Below, piece after piece: positions 44,857 through 56,200 of a stretch of DNA of 64,000 bases. The DNA is from Diprion similis (taxonomy: Eukaryota; Arthropoda; Insecta; Hymenoptera; Diprionidae), in the NCBI RefSeq assembly GCF_021155765.1, contig NC_060108.1:15463025-15527024 (forward strand), read 5' to 3'. How positions within the stretch are numbered: the stretch's first letter is position 1; each line of letters opens with the position of its first letter. The notes under the pieces are model-generated. The model searched no databases, was not told the origin of the DNA, and saw only the letters and a list, made by a program, of their open reading frames with translations. A program made the position numbers and the translations under genes.

Positions 44857-47800
44857 TCACTTGCAGACCGTCACCCATTCCTCGACGGTGCAATTTTCGC
44901 ACTGAACGAAGCAGCACCAGTGGAACTTGCAGTGGCATCGTTCGGTCCGTCGTTGACGAACGACGTTGTAGCCGCGGCCGCAGCAGAGCGAAGCACAGCC
45001 GTCCCCGCTGGGGCTGGTTCGGTTGCACCGCCTCCCGTTGGTGCCGGGAATGTCGGCTGCCGGGTCCCGCTCGCAGAAATTCGGTGACTTTTGATAGTAG
45101 AAAAGCTGCTTCGCGAGGTCCTTGGGCTTCCGTTTTCGGCCGCCCCTGTGCTTGCGTTGCTTTTGCCTGTGCTCCGGTCTTCTTCGCCGCGATCCTCGGA
45201 CTCTGGTCAGTGGCGTAATGTTTCCTAAATTGCTCTGGGCGACGAGAATCGCGCTGCGAAAACGGTCCTTCAGCGTCTTGCCGATTATACGGAATTCGGG
45301 GACCGCCTTCCAGCACGTCTTCAACTCGCAGGATCCCGACATTCCGTGACACTTGCATCGCACCTGCATGTTGCTTGACAGCGCCTGAAAAAGCAGCCGA
45401 AGATATTTAATATCCGTAATTTAAAAGTGTTGGTAGTTTTTTACGCGGTGCGTAGACTTCGCGGCAATTCAACCCCAACGAAGAAACAACAAACAATGTC
45501 CGTACAGGGAGATTTTGGGATAGAGGGATAATCACCGGAAAGAGTTTTCGGATCTAACATGTTGTGCAAACGGAAAGGCTCACGTTGGTTAGCAGGTGCC
45601 TATGGAGTGGAGGGAGAGATGGGGATGGGGATGGGGTTTTAGACAAAGAGGTGTCGCGTACAAAACAGTTAATGAGTCTATGGCTGGGTGGTCCAGCCCG
45701 GGGGCCTCGTCTTAATAACGTGAAGCGTGAGCGGGCTCGAGTAAGAGATGCACGGGGCCTCGTAAGGAGTCGGTGGGTAGGTATTGAGGCCGCGAGCGAG
45801 CCGTTAAAAAGTAAAAAGTTGGGAAAGAAACGAAAAAGAGAAGAAGAAGAAGAAGAAGAAGAAGAAGACGAAGAAGATGAAGAGGTGGAAGAGGAGGAGG
45901 AGCAGGAGGAGCGGGAGAAGGGCGAAGCAAGAAAAAACAAAAGACACGCGTATGCGTCTGAATTATTGGACGTTGAAAGCACGTTGACGCCATCGTCGAA
46001 ACCCTTGGACAGGGGCTACGCTGGGCCACAAAACCGGTAAGAAAGTTGAAACAAAGAGGAGTTGCCGAGGAAAGGACTGTCCGCACGACGTCCAAATTCC
46101 ATAAAATAATCAGAGGATTCGGACAGGAAAATGAATCCCAACTCACCAATCGTCCGGCCTGGTTATTGTGCAAATTGACCGTCGACTGGATGTCGCCCGC
46201 CTTTTCACGCGAGTCCAAGAAGTGCTTTGAAAACTCCATCCCGTAGTCCAGGTTGTGGGAGCATCCACCCCACTTCCACTGCGCGCCTCGAGCTTTCGCC
46301 GGAGGTCTGCCCTTGTAACTGGATGGATCACAACCGCAGGACACCAGACGACCCATGCTGCAAGCTCTGGCGACGCTGTGCGCGACACCAGCGGCCGATA
46401 TCGCGTAGGCGAAGGCCGTTTCTCTGTAACCTGAAACATCGACGTCAGGATGAAAATCATCATCGCGAAGTCGGCTTATGATAGGCGGTTTGTTTGTAGC
46501 AAATTCAATAGTGATTTCATCATTCCTGTTGCGTGCCGAAGGGTTTCACATATTCTATTATATCTTACTGGATTGGATCGACGGATTCTTGGGGTGGGAT
46601 GGACTCAATTTGTTGGTTTTGTTTCGACCTGATGGAAGTGAATTTCTGGACAGCTTTCACTCTTAAGCTGGTGAGTTACACACGAGAGGGAGAGGTTCGA
46701 GCTCTGTAGCTCGAAACAAAGTGACGGGATAGCAAATTGCAACTAAATTGCGCTACGGCTACCCTGGACAGCCACAAGTTACGAGTCGTAGTCCTTAGAA
46801 GGAAATCCGGCCGACGTTTGCAGTCGACTCCGGCGGATGGACAGGCTTCAGACGGTGCGGGTACGGCAGAAGTATTACTTAGCTGGATGTCTTTTGACGG
46901 CGCGGCGCGGCGCGGCGGGGCTGAATTTCCTTGCGGGGTGGGCCAGCTACCTCTTCTTATCTCGCCTGCCTACCCGCAGCGAAATAAACTCGAAGGTATT
47001 GCGGTGACATTTGGAAAGGCTCAACTGCGGGAGACTTTGTAAATAACGTTACGTCAAACGCGGTTTTTCTCCGGATTACGGTGACCGAGACGAAGACGAA
47101 GAGACGAAGACGGAACAGAGGGCGACGGCTCGACGCGAATTGACGGACAACCGAGGATCGAACGGCAGCAGTGGTGGCTGTCAACTTACAAACGATACGA
47201 CACAGGCCTCTCTCCCTGTACGCGGTGGAATACACAATGCCTCCGAGCTGCTGTAGCACTTGAGAGTTTTGCACTATTCATGAGATCCCAGCAAAAGCGC
47301 CAAGAAGAGTTCTCCGAGCATCTCCCGGTCCCCTTCGGTGAGGAGGATTTGTTGCCTCCGGACACGATGACACGTCCCGCGGTAATCGTCGTCGTTACGT
47401 TCATGCGGAATACTCGCGGAATCCCTCGACGTTTGTTAAATTTTCGGATCCAAAAACGACGAGGATTGATCATCGGAACCGCTCCTCGTTGCTCGCTTGT
47501 TATTCCCTACTACCGTAAGCTTTTCTCTCACAATCAGCTCGACCACGTCACGATCAGCCTTGCGCACTTTATATCCACGCGTCGTCTCCGGGAATTAAAT
47601 CGGTAAAAAACTGAAACGAGAATTATCATCTCCTGCCTTATGGTATAGCTGGTATCATCTTTTTCGCGGTAAACGACGGTGCGGAGATCTCCGCTCTCCA
47701 CGGCTCCGTTCGTTCGTCGGGTCCGCGTATAAGGACTCCATGGGTGGGAGGGGTTTCGTACGTCTTCTGCTATATACGGGTATTGGCAGCAACTGTTTTT

Positions 47801-50800
47801 TAATGCAGATAGCTACCAGGGCTGGTGGACAGCAGCGGTACCCGGGGACGTAGCAATAAATCCTCTCCAGGGAGTTGTACGTCTCTCCGGGACCCTCTGC
47901 TCTTTCCAACGAGCCAACGCGAGCACCTCCGATCCCAGCGCTATCTCTACCTACTGTCCGCTCCGTGATCCCGACCAAGTATTTTCGCACGCAGGGCCGC
48001 CGTATGGATATTTATTCCATCACTATACGCACTTAAAAATACTTCCCTTTTCCATAATCTTATTTCCGCCAACCTCCCTCAAAATTCTTGCAGGCTTACA
48101 ACCTACTTTTTTAATCATTTGTCGTACACATTCGAATCGCCAGGTTCTCCCGCCGAGGAATCTCTTTATTACGCGTGAGGTTTCGTTCATCTCATTCTTT
48201 TGGCAAGGGTTGCAATGGCAGCGGAGTTTCGAAACAGAATTATACTCGAACCCATTCTTTCTGAATGAATTTTTCTCCCCTCCAAGATACCGTTATGGTA
48301 AAATTTTGAGTTCAGCCCGCAGCTTCCGCAGGGTGCCAAAGGAGGTTTTTTGTCGAAGTCGACTTGTGCCGCCCTGTACCGTGTCTTCGGCGACAAGACG
48401 GATCGCCCAGCAAACACTATAGGACCTTTCTTGCCCGGGCTTCCTGTCAGTGGTAAAATAATGATTAATTCTTCGTACGTTAGATCCGCTCCTTGGGGAT
48501 TCGATTCGATGCCCGATAAACGCAAGCGGTAATAATGTGTCAGCCGTGCCCTCTTTTCTCGGCTCGTCGCCCCGTCGCTCGCGCGTCGATATCAAAGGTT
48601 ATTGATTTGGTTACATCGTCAATTACACGCGTGGTGCAGCCGTGAAATCAACCGGTTGACCACTGCTTTGCACGATACACGTGTACGAAAGAGAGGGAGG
48701 AAGATAGGGAGATACAGAGAGAAAGAGTAGGGTGGATCGTGCTGCAAGGTATAACACACACCGGATTGCGGATTAAAATGCATTGACGGAGCCGATTTAC
48801 TTGACGGCGCGATATGCTTCGTACTCTCCTTCCTCTTCGTTGGTAAGTGATCCGGTAGTTTGTTTTTATTTATTTATTTATTTTTCAAACGCGCGCTCGA
48901 GTTGACGGATTGGGATATTTCTATCTTCATCTTCATCTTCATCTGCATCTGCATAGCTAGCTGCAACTCAGCGTCTGCGCGGTCTCGTACACGAACCCAG
49001 AGACTGTTATTGTTTTTTCGCTTTTTTGGAGGACAGTTTCTTTTTATCGTTGATCACCTGTTACTAAATTTTCCGTGCTTTTAGACACACCGTTTTTTTC
49101 CGACCGGCTCTCCATTGTCGCGTTGTCGCGCGCTAACCGAGTGACATGTTTCGGATCTTTGGTAAGCAGCACGTGTACCCTGATTAGAAGAGCTGAGCGC
49201 CGCCGGCTCCCCGACTCGGGATGACGAGGAAAGAGGAATCCGCAGATCGCACGCCCCCAGGATCTTGTATTAGATTCGAAAAAGGGGTAGAAGAGAAACG
49301 GAAGTGGTCTGGAACCGATCAAAAAGCCGTTAAGGTCGTAATAAACACCGAATCGTTTGACGGCCGGTGAGCCGGCGCTGCTGTTGCTCAGGGTGCACGT
49401 GTGTGGCCCTGACGTAAGTAAGGTGCTCGTGTATTTTCGTAATATATTAAGTTGTTTACCGACTCTTCGTGGCTGAGTTATGAAAGCACCGGGGATTTAA
49501 CGACTCACGGGAGCCGCTGTAGTCGCTGCAGCCAACCGACCATCCCGCCGTTCCGTTCCGTTCCGTTCCCGTTTCTGCGCGATGCTACGCCCGAGGATGG
49601 CTTCGACTCTCCCGGGAACAAGATGGACCCTGTCGAATTTGACACGGTGGATTTGTGGCGACGCGAACGCGGACGCGGACCACGGTATAGACCCATGCAC
49701 TGTATGCCTCCGACCGAAGAGCGCGCGGCTGACGAGAGATTTATAAAGGATACTGACGATGAAAAGGAAGAGGCGTCGCTTCCTGGAAACCTACTGAGGC
49801 CATACCCGATATATAACGACTCAATAATCGGCAAATCGGTCCTTTCTACGGCAACGGATCCTCCTCACCGAAACAGCTCCTCAACTTATTGTCAGACCCA
49901 GGAACGATTAGCCACACTTTTTTCATACCGCGTTAACAAAATCCATCCACTCTCAGGCATCCTCTCTTCGGCCAAAAGGCACCGGGACAACCGTTATCTC
50001 CCTCTTTATTCATCTTGATACGTCTATACGTCTATACGTCTTTCATTCACCGGGTGCGACAACTAGCTAGACCTTCAACGTTCTCTTCGCACGCTCCCTA
50101 AGCCTCACTTACAGTAGCTGCATCCACCGGTTGACATTGACGCCTTTCAATTTCAATTGCCAAGGGTGTGCTCCTGCCTTTCGGACCGTCACCCCACTAC
50201 GTATCCGTTGACGGGTTAATTTGTTCGCGGTGGTGAAGCACCATGGACACAAGGAAGTTCGAAATCACGTAGGGGATCGTGGGTAGTATAAAACTCCGGC
50301 AATACGAACAATCAACACCTTGCTTGGAACAAAAGAAGTGAGGCAAGGGTGGACGTGTGATCTTGGTACGATAAGAACAGGGTTTCCTAACTTTTATTCC
50401 CGGCGAACTGTTTTTATTATTTCGTTCTTCGGTCTTAGGCTTTCAGGTCAGGTGCGCTCGTTGTCCGGTGTGTCATATGGTCGTCGCACTAGCCGGGCTG
50501 TTCTGGACTCCGGAGCAACATTCAGTCGGAACGAAATATGTTTCCGTCCATGCGTCACGTACGAAGCAAATTTATCTGTCACACCGTAACGTTCTCTCTT
50601 ATTACGGAATTGGGTCAGGTTTTCCACCGCCGCACGCAGGATGGGTGTGTATGCCTGCCTATTTGATTTAGGCATGCCTTAGGATGGCTGCTGCCGCGAT
50701 GTCCTAAATCAAGCGCCGCTCTTAGCCTCTCGTAGCGAGTCGTCCACCACCTTGTCAAAAAGATCCCCGACGGGAAATAAGGAAAATCAACCCCTTACCT

Positions 50801-51401
50801 CGCTGGAGAAGGATGCTGCTCTGCTGATTGCGGCTGTTCGTCGTCAGCGAGGAGCAGTTCCACCTGTGCCATGCGAACTGGTGCTGACACTCGGACACGG
50901 CCATTTGCAGTCCCTTCAGAGCAGCGACAGTCACGTCACTGTTCCTGTTGCAGAGTTCTCGCTGCTCCTTGGTCAAACCTGGGATACCACTGCACACAAT
51001 GGCGTTTCCCCCGGCCCAGTCGTCGACGGAATTGCTCATCAGACACGTCGCCCTGTTGAATCGAAGAGAGGACAGGGTTTCAGAAAAGCACTTGCAACAA
51101 GACACCCTGGCTCATACAGATTATTTTCTTCTTCATCCTGACGCTTGCGAAAATGATCGCGAAACCAAGCCGGAACGAAACATTCTTTAGGCAACCCTTT
51201 AGCGACACCAGGAGCTAATTTTCCCACGCGAAGACGCGCACGATCCGTTTGAGTGATTTTAGGGTTCGGGAATTCGACTGGGGGACATTCCTCCTGAGGA
51301 TGGTATGCGATGATCTCCCCCCAAAATCTCTGGCTATCGGATTCCTGATCAGGAACACGAACACAGCTTCTCCGGGGTGTTCGTTCATCCCTCTCTCTCT
51401 T

Positions 51402-51455
<54 letters not shown>

Positions 51456-51866
51456 CCTCTATCTTTCTCTTTTCCTCTCTCTTCCGCGCTCTGCAGTGTT
51501 CGATTATTTAGAGGTTGGCTAAAATTTCATTTCGTACTGGTGCACTTAAAAATGATTCATCGACAGGATCGCAGTGCCTTCTAATCGCTGGCAAGGAGTA
51601 AAGACTAAAAAATCAAGGGGAACGCGAAGGTTTTACTTCCGAGCTTATACCTGTATTTCTCCCTCACGAGCGATTCCCGATTCACAACCCAAGGTGGGTA
51701 TTCCTCGTTAAAAGCGAAATTCCGTGTTTCTCGTCTCCAGCTCCGAGAACTCGAGTGAATAAAATATCTCCGCCATCTTGGATTCTTTACGCACGTTTCT
51801 CGAAGCTTCAGAGAGCGTCCGTCCCAGTGTGCAGTTGTTCCAAAAACATACAACTCGTATATATAT

Positions 51867-51900
<34 letters not shown>

Positions 51901-52196
51901 TTCTGCTACCGGTGGACGTGGCTTGAGACAAAAAACTGTGAGATACAACGCAGCAGGTAGTTATCGTGAAGTTATCGCACGCCAAATCGGTAAACGTCGC
52001 CTTGGGTGTCGCTAAAAACATTTCCCCTCAATAAACATTAAATTCCATCACTGCCGTACAACGTGAGTAACCTCGATGATAGGCATGCGTCAATACATCT
52101 ACACTCGGAATAAATTAATAAGCATAATATAACAGAAGGATGAGAAGCAAAGACGTATTTCTGATAAATACTCCTCAATTTGGCCAATATGTGTTG

Positions 52197-52227
<31 letters not shown>

Positions 52228-54787
52228 GCATGAACTGAAAAAAGGAAGATCGGACCACGTATAAAAGTAAAATCAGATGATAACGATACGTTCCTCGGGT
52301 GTGGAACGGTGTCCGGCAATTTGTTGAGCCAGTTCCAATCATTAATCTACATTCGTCGGACCATTAATAGCTGCGAAAGATAGCCGGACTACGATGTAGC
52401 CGTAATGGGGTCCTCAATAACTCGAACTCCTCTAACGCCTCGAAAGATTCAAAGGCGTTCCTGTAACGCTGCAGCAGCGATCGTCGACGAGGCTGGTCTC
52501 TTCGTAAAACGTACGCGCCACGAGCCTCTACCAATATTACTACACGTATAAGGTAATTCTTTTGGCTAGGAACGTTACTTTCGACGCAGGATGATTTCGC
52601 AAGCTGAGTAGAAAAAAAACTGCATGACGGGTAATTACTATTCGCGTACCTTGTGTCAGCCGATACGTCATAACACCAAGGCGCAACCTGACGGTGACCG
52701 GCTACCGACGGCATACAAGGAGGACCGGGTCATCTGTTTTTCTTTACTATGTTTTACGAGGCGAAGGTCGAAAGGTGCGAATATTCAAAGAGACGATAAG
52801 TTGGATACCGTCCAAGAGGCTCTTAGGCTTTATCTTAAGCGCCGGCTGCTGCCTGAGCCTAATGGTTGGCTGTTTAGAGGGCCGCTATCGCGGCTGATTA
52901 TTAATTTGGGAAAACAAAACGGCGCCACTCCCCCCTTATCTCTTATTCGCGTTTTTTGATGACAGGCAGCTGCGGACAAAGTCACGAGCGTCGTTCGCTG
53001 GGGAATGGGCAAATAAATCCTCATCTTATCTCATCGGACCGCGTATACCTGCCTTTAATTATTCTGACAAGGGCAATTTCTAGGAATTGAAATATTCTTC
53101 TATAAAGTGAATATTTCATTCAGATATTTCTCGAATATTCAACCAGGACTTACGGTCATCGTTCGATTGTTATTAATTCACTGCCATGCTCAGCTCGTAA
53201 AGAGCGACAAATTACGGGAATATAAATTAATGAGGTAATTTACTTGTAAACTTGTTTAAGATATCTTTAACACGCGATAGTGCTATTTTACAATTAGCCT
53301 CGACGCAGCTTTCATTTTGGCTGATCAAAGTTACGAGGAAGTAGATAACTTGAATTGGTTATCAACACCGAGACTGCCAGACTGTGCGTACGTCTAAACC
53401 ACAGCGGAAAGTCTGAGTAGTAAGATATTAATTTAGAATGGATCGTAAAGGGGTAGGATAACAAAAATCACGATATCCTGCGAAAGTTGAGGGGGCTTCT
53501 TAACTTTTGACTAATATTCTCGAAATGCAAAAGTTGCACCCAAAGTAAATCTCGTTCCATTTCCTTGAGCAGAGTTGGTAACGTTGAGCTCGAGAAATCC
53601 TTCGGGTATTGTTGGCTGTTGTTTGTGAGCCGTGCCGATAGCCACTAACTTCGTGACACGTGAACTATACTTCATTGAGTGTTACATTACCCCCCTACGC
53701 GTCGGTATAATTCAATGTCGTCATGTCAAGTTGTCGGTGAAGGATTATTTATTAGAACGGAGAAGCTGTTTGTCACGACCACAGAGTCGTGTCGCACGGT
53801 AGTCGTGTTCATGCCTGTATACTCACTCTTTGTCGGAGCGAACACCGGCTTCGATATTATATTATTAATCGTGTGCAATCGACGCTGCACTTTCATTGCA
53901 ATTACCGAACATGTCCGCCTGGAAGAGAACGCTCGGATGTAATATTCAGGTGAAATTTAACCGTTAAACTTTCGTCGTTAATTTATTCTCTTCTTCTACC
54001 TGTTAATTCTCTTTGCCGGTGTGAAAAACTTCCGCAGAACTTTGCTCGACTCTAGGCCCAATTGTCACGGGACAGGTGAGCGAGTTTTGAAAATGTCTAT
54101 GGTGAAAATCGGCTGAAGTGTGATTTTTCTGGAATTTAGACTTTGGGTCGTTTTAGAGCTGTGTCATCTCGGGGGGTCGCGGGGTTTAAAGCGACGAGGC
54201 AGTCAAAGGCAGGGAAAAACGCCTCTATTGACAAATTCTTTCCGCAAGGCGCTACCAGGTCGTCAATTTTTCACTGACCGAAATTAGTCACACCCTGTCC
54301 AATCCTCTGCCGTTTCTCTCAATCGCTGGGTGTATTCACCCTCTACGTAGGCAATTCTATATTCTTTAGATTATTGTAAGAATACTCCATTCGAACATTT
54401 TTGTAAAACTTTCCATTCTTAAGTTAAAAAATAATTATTCTCGAACTTCCCAGCGAAAAAATAAATTATGCGATAATGATCTCTTCTACTCTGACATGTT
54501 TAGCTGTAAGTCGTTACGTTTTTTCTTTTTTTTTGCGTCTTATGTCAAAATTTCCATGGATAAGACGAAACAACTTCATCAGATAGTTCCGAATGCAGAT
54601 CGTCTTCTTCGTGCCAAGTATTATCTAGATATAAAACTTGCAAGCTTTGATAAATAAATGAATAAACGTGTCTTACTTACCGATAGTTTGAGATAAAAAC
54701 GACCACAGTGGCGAGAACCAGCTTGTAGAATCTCGATACTATACGCGATGGGGCTGGTTTGGGCACACGGCGTCGAAACGAAGGCAT
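44857..54787 (-). CDS. Wnt10: Wnt10 signalling ligand
   Basis: Secreted, lipid-modified Wnt ligand. Four exons, 54787-54681, 51052-50799, 46430-46147 and 45384-44857, join in frame to 390 residues. Exon 1 gives a basic start and a hydrophobic signal segment (LVLATVVVFIS). Exon 2 has IVCSGIPGLTKEQRELC and AALKGLQMAVSECQHQF; exon 3 has RETAFAYAISAAGVAHSVAR, GCD and WKWGGCSHN. Exon 4 has CKCHGMSGSCELKTCW, whose central Ser is the acylation site, then KSPNFCERDP, CCGRGYN and the C-terminal CHCKFHWCCFVQCENCTVEE block. The Wnt10 assignment rests on CWKAVPEFR, YYQKSPNFCERDP and IPGLTKEQ, which match WNT10 rather than Wnt1 or Wnt6. Exon 4 also carries an unusually basic insert (45121-45201). Introns are 762, 4368 and 3628 bp. 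ninaC is its neighbour. Confidence 0.95.
45839..45911. repeat. (GAA)n/(GAG)n microsatellite in Wnt10 intron 3
   Basis: A purine-only triplet run. It produces spurious Glu-rich or Ser-rich open frames on the two strands. Confidence 0.85.
46898..46921. repeat. GGCGC pentamer run in Wnt10 intron 2
   Basis: Consecutive GGCGC units, strikingly GC-rich against the surrounding sequence. Confidence 0.7.
48917..48957. repeat. ATCTTC/ATCTGC hexamer repeat
   Basis: About six hexamer units in Wnt10 intron 2. Confidence 0.7.
51389..51451. repeat. (CT)n microsatellite
   Basis: About 30 CT units with one interruption, in Wnt10 intron 1. The reverse strand reads (GA)n. Confidence 0.9.
51857..51901. repeat. 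(TA)n with embedded CATA units
   Basis: A TA-rich dinucleotide run with three ACAT units, in Wnt10 intron 1. Confidence 0.85.
52198..52222. repeat. Poly(A) tract
   Basis: Twenty-five consecutive A in Wnt10 intron 1, with no recognisable retroposed sequence upstream. Confidence 0.8.
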
Positions 54788-56163
54788 CCTGTCATCGCCT
54801 CAATATGTCATGAAAATTTTTTTAATTCGCGCTCACTCGATCCGTTCACTTTAACGAGTCCTGTGTCCCTCTCTCTCTCCTTCTCTTTCTTTCTCTCTCC
54901 CGTCTCTCCTCCGGGAATCAACCCTTCCGGGTCGCAGAGCGGCTCCTCTGATCAGCACGTGGCACGCGTCAAGGACTAGCCTCAGGGACCGGCGTAGCTT
55001 TGACAGCACTGAAGAGCTCGTCACTGATTCACTAGATGCTGGGCGATGCAATCTGGATGCATCCGAAGGGACTTGAAAGACCCCGCGGGAGAATTAGTAG
55101 CCGCGGCGTTCGGTTCTGTCAAAAGTTCGTTAATTTTCACTCGCGGCAGCGATTGTTCATTGCCCCGTGCGACAGTGGTCTTGGAAAAATGAATCTGTTT
55201 TTAACAAACGTAAAACTGCACTATTTCATTGACTCGGTGTGTGATTTTCCACTCCCCCCTCTTCTTCGGCTTTCTCCACTTTGGCGTTTTCAAAATATCG
55301 TTACATCCTTCTAGCCCGCTGGATTTGAATTTGACGTTTGGTATATATATAGTTTTAGACTTGTGCTACGCGATCTTTGTATTCTTACATCCCGGTTTTA
55401 TTTTTTTTTTAAATTTGTTCCACTTGTTTAATCACTGGATTTGCCAAGCCATTGATGAAACACAATCCGGATCTTCATGTCGATGATTTCAGGTCCAAGC
55501 TTTCGGTTGTCCGGGGTCCGATTAACCGTGCTGAATTTCGAGAGGGCGTTTTAAGAAACGATAATTACACAGTGGCCGGAAAAGAAACGAGAGAAGTAAA
55601 AATTGTCGGGGGTAAAAGCAGCAGAAAAAAAGAGAAACCCAGGTTTCTCCACACAGAGCCCACGAGGAGGAGGATGTGTCAGTTCGCGTACGTTCACGGC
55701 AAAGCCTTGAGCTCAAATAAAGTAAAAAGTTATACAGCCGGGGTCCTGGCGGGACGCGGCGAAGTGCAAATAGTATTCGATAGTGTTAAGGACAAACTTC
55801 CCGTGTCGGGCATAGATGGAGAATGGATGGGTTTACTCGGCGGGACGACGTGTGGCTAGGTTAGCGAATGTATGGGCAGATTCTGTAACACGGAGCTGTC
55901 AGTCTCTGTCGGTGTGTCTATGATGGACTCGCGCAGTGCGCGGGGACCTTCCTAACCTTCTGCTTCAGGGGAGAGTGGCGGAGGCTGCGAAGAACCAACC
56001 CCCACCACGATCATCATCTTCTCCACCACCATCACCATCGCGGCATCACCTGCACACCACACCACAACCACCACTATCGCCATCCTCTCCACCACCATCA
56101 CCCCGATTCGAGATATGTGCCCGGGTACCTCGACGACATGGCACGGACCTCCGTGTTCTGCAT

Positions 56164-56200
56164 TCTCTTCTCTTCTCTTCTCTTCTCTTCTCTTCTCTTC
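56164..56200. repeat. (TTCTC)n pentamer microsatellite
   Basis: About seven uninterrupted TTCTC units. Confidence 0.85.

Noticed and set aside
44675-45358. 227-codon minus-strand frame overlapping Wnt10 exon 4
   Set aside because: It is the wrong frame of the Wnt10 exon, whose cysteine pattern fixes the true frame.
45564-46356. Glu-rich plus-strand and Ser/Leu-rich minus-strand frames of 140-215 codons
   Set aside because: They are driven by the GAA/GAG microsatellite in Wnt10 intron 3 and by the reverse frames of Wnt10 exon 3.
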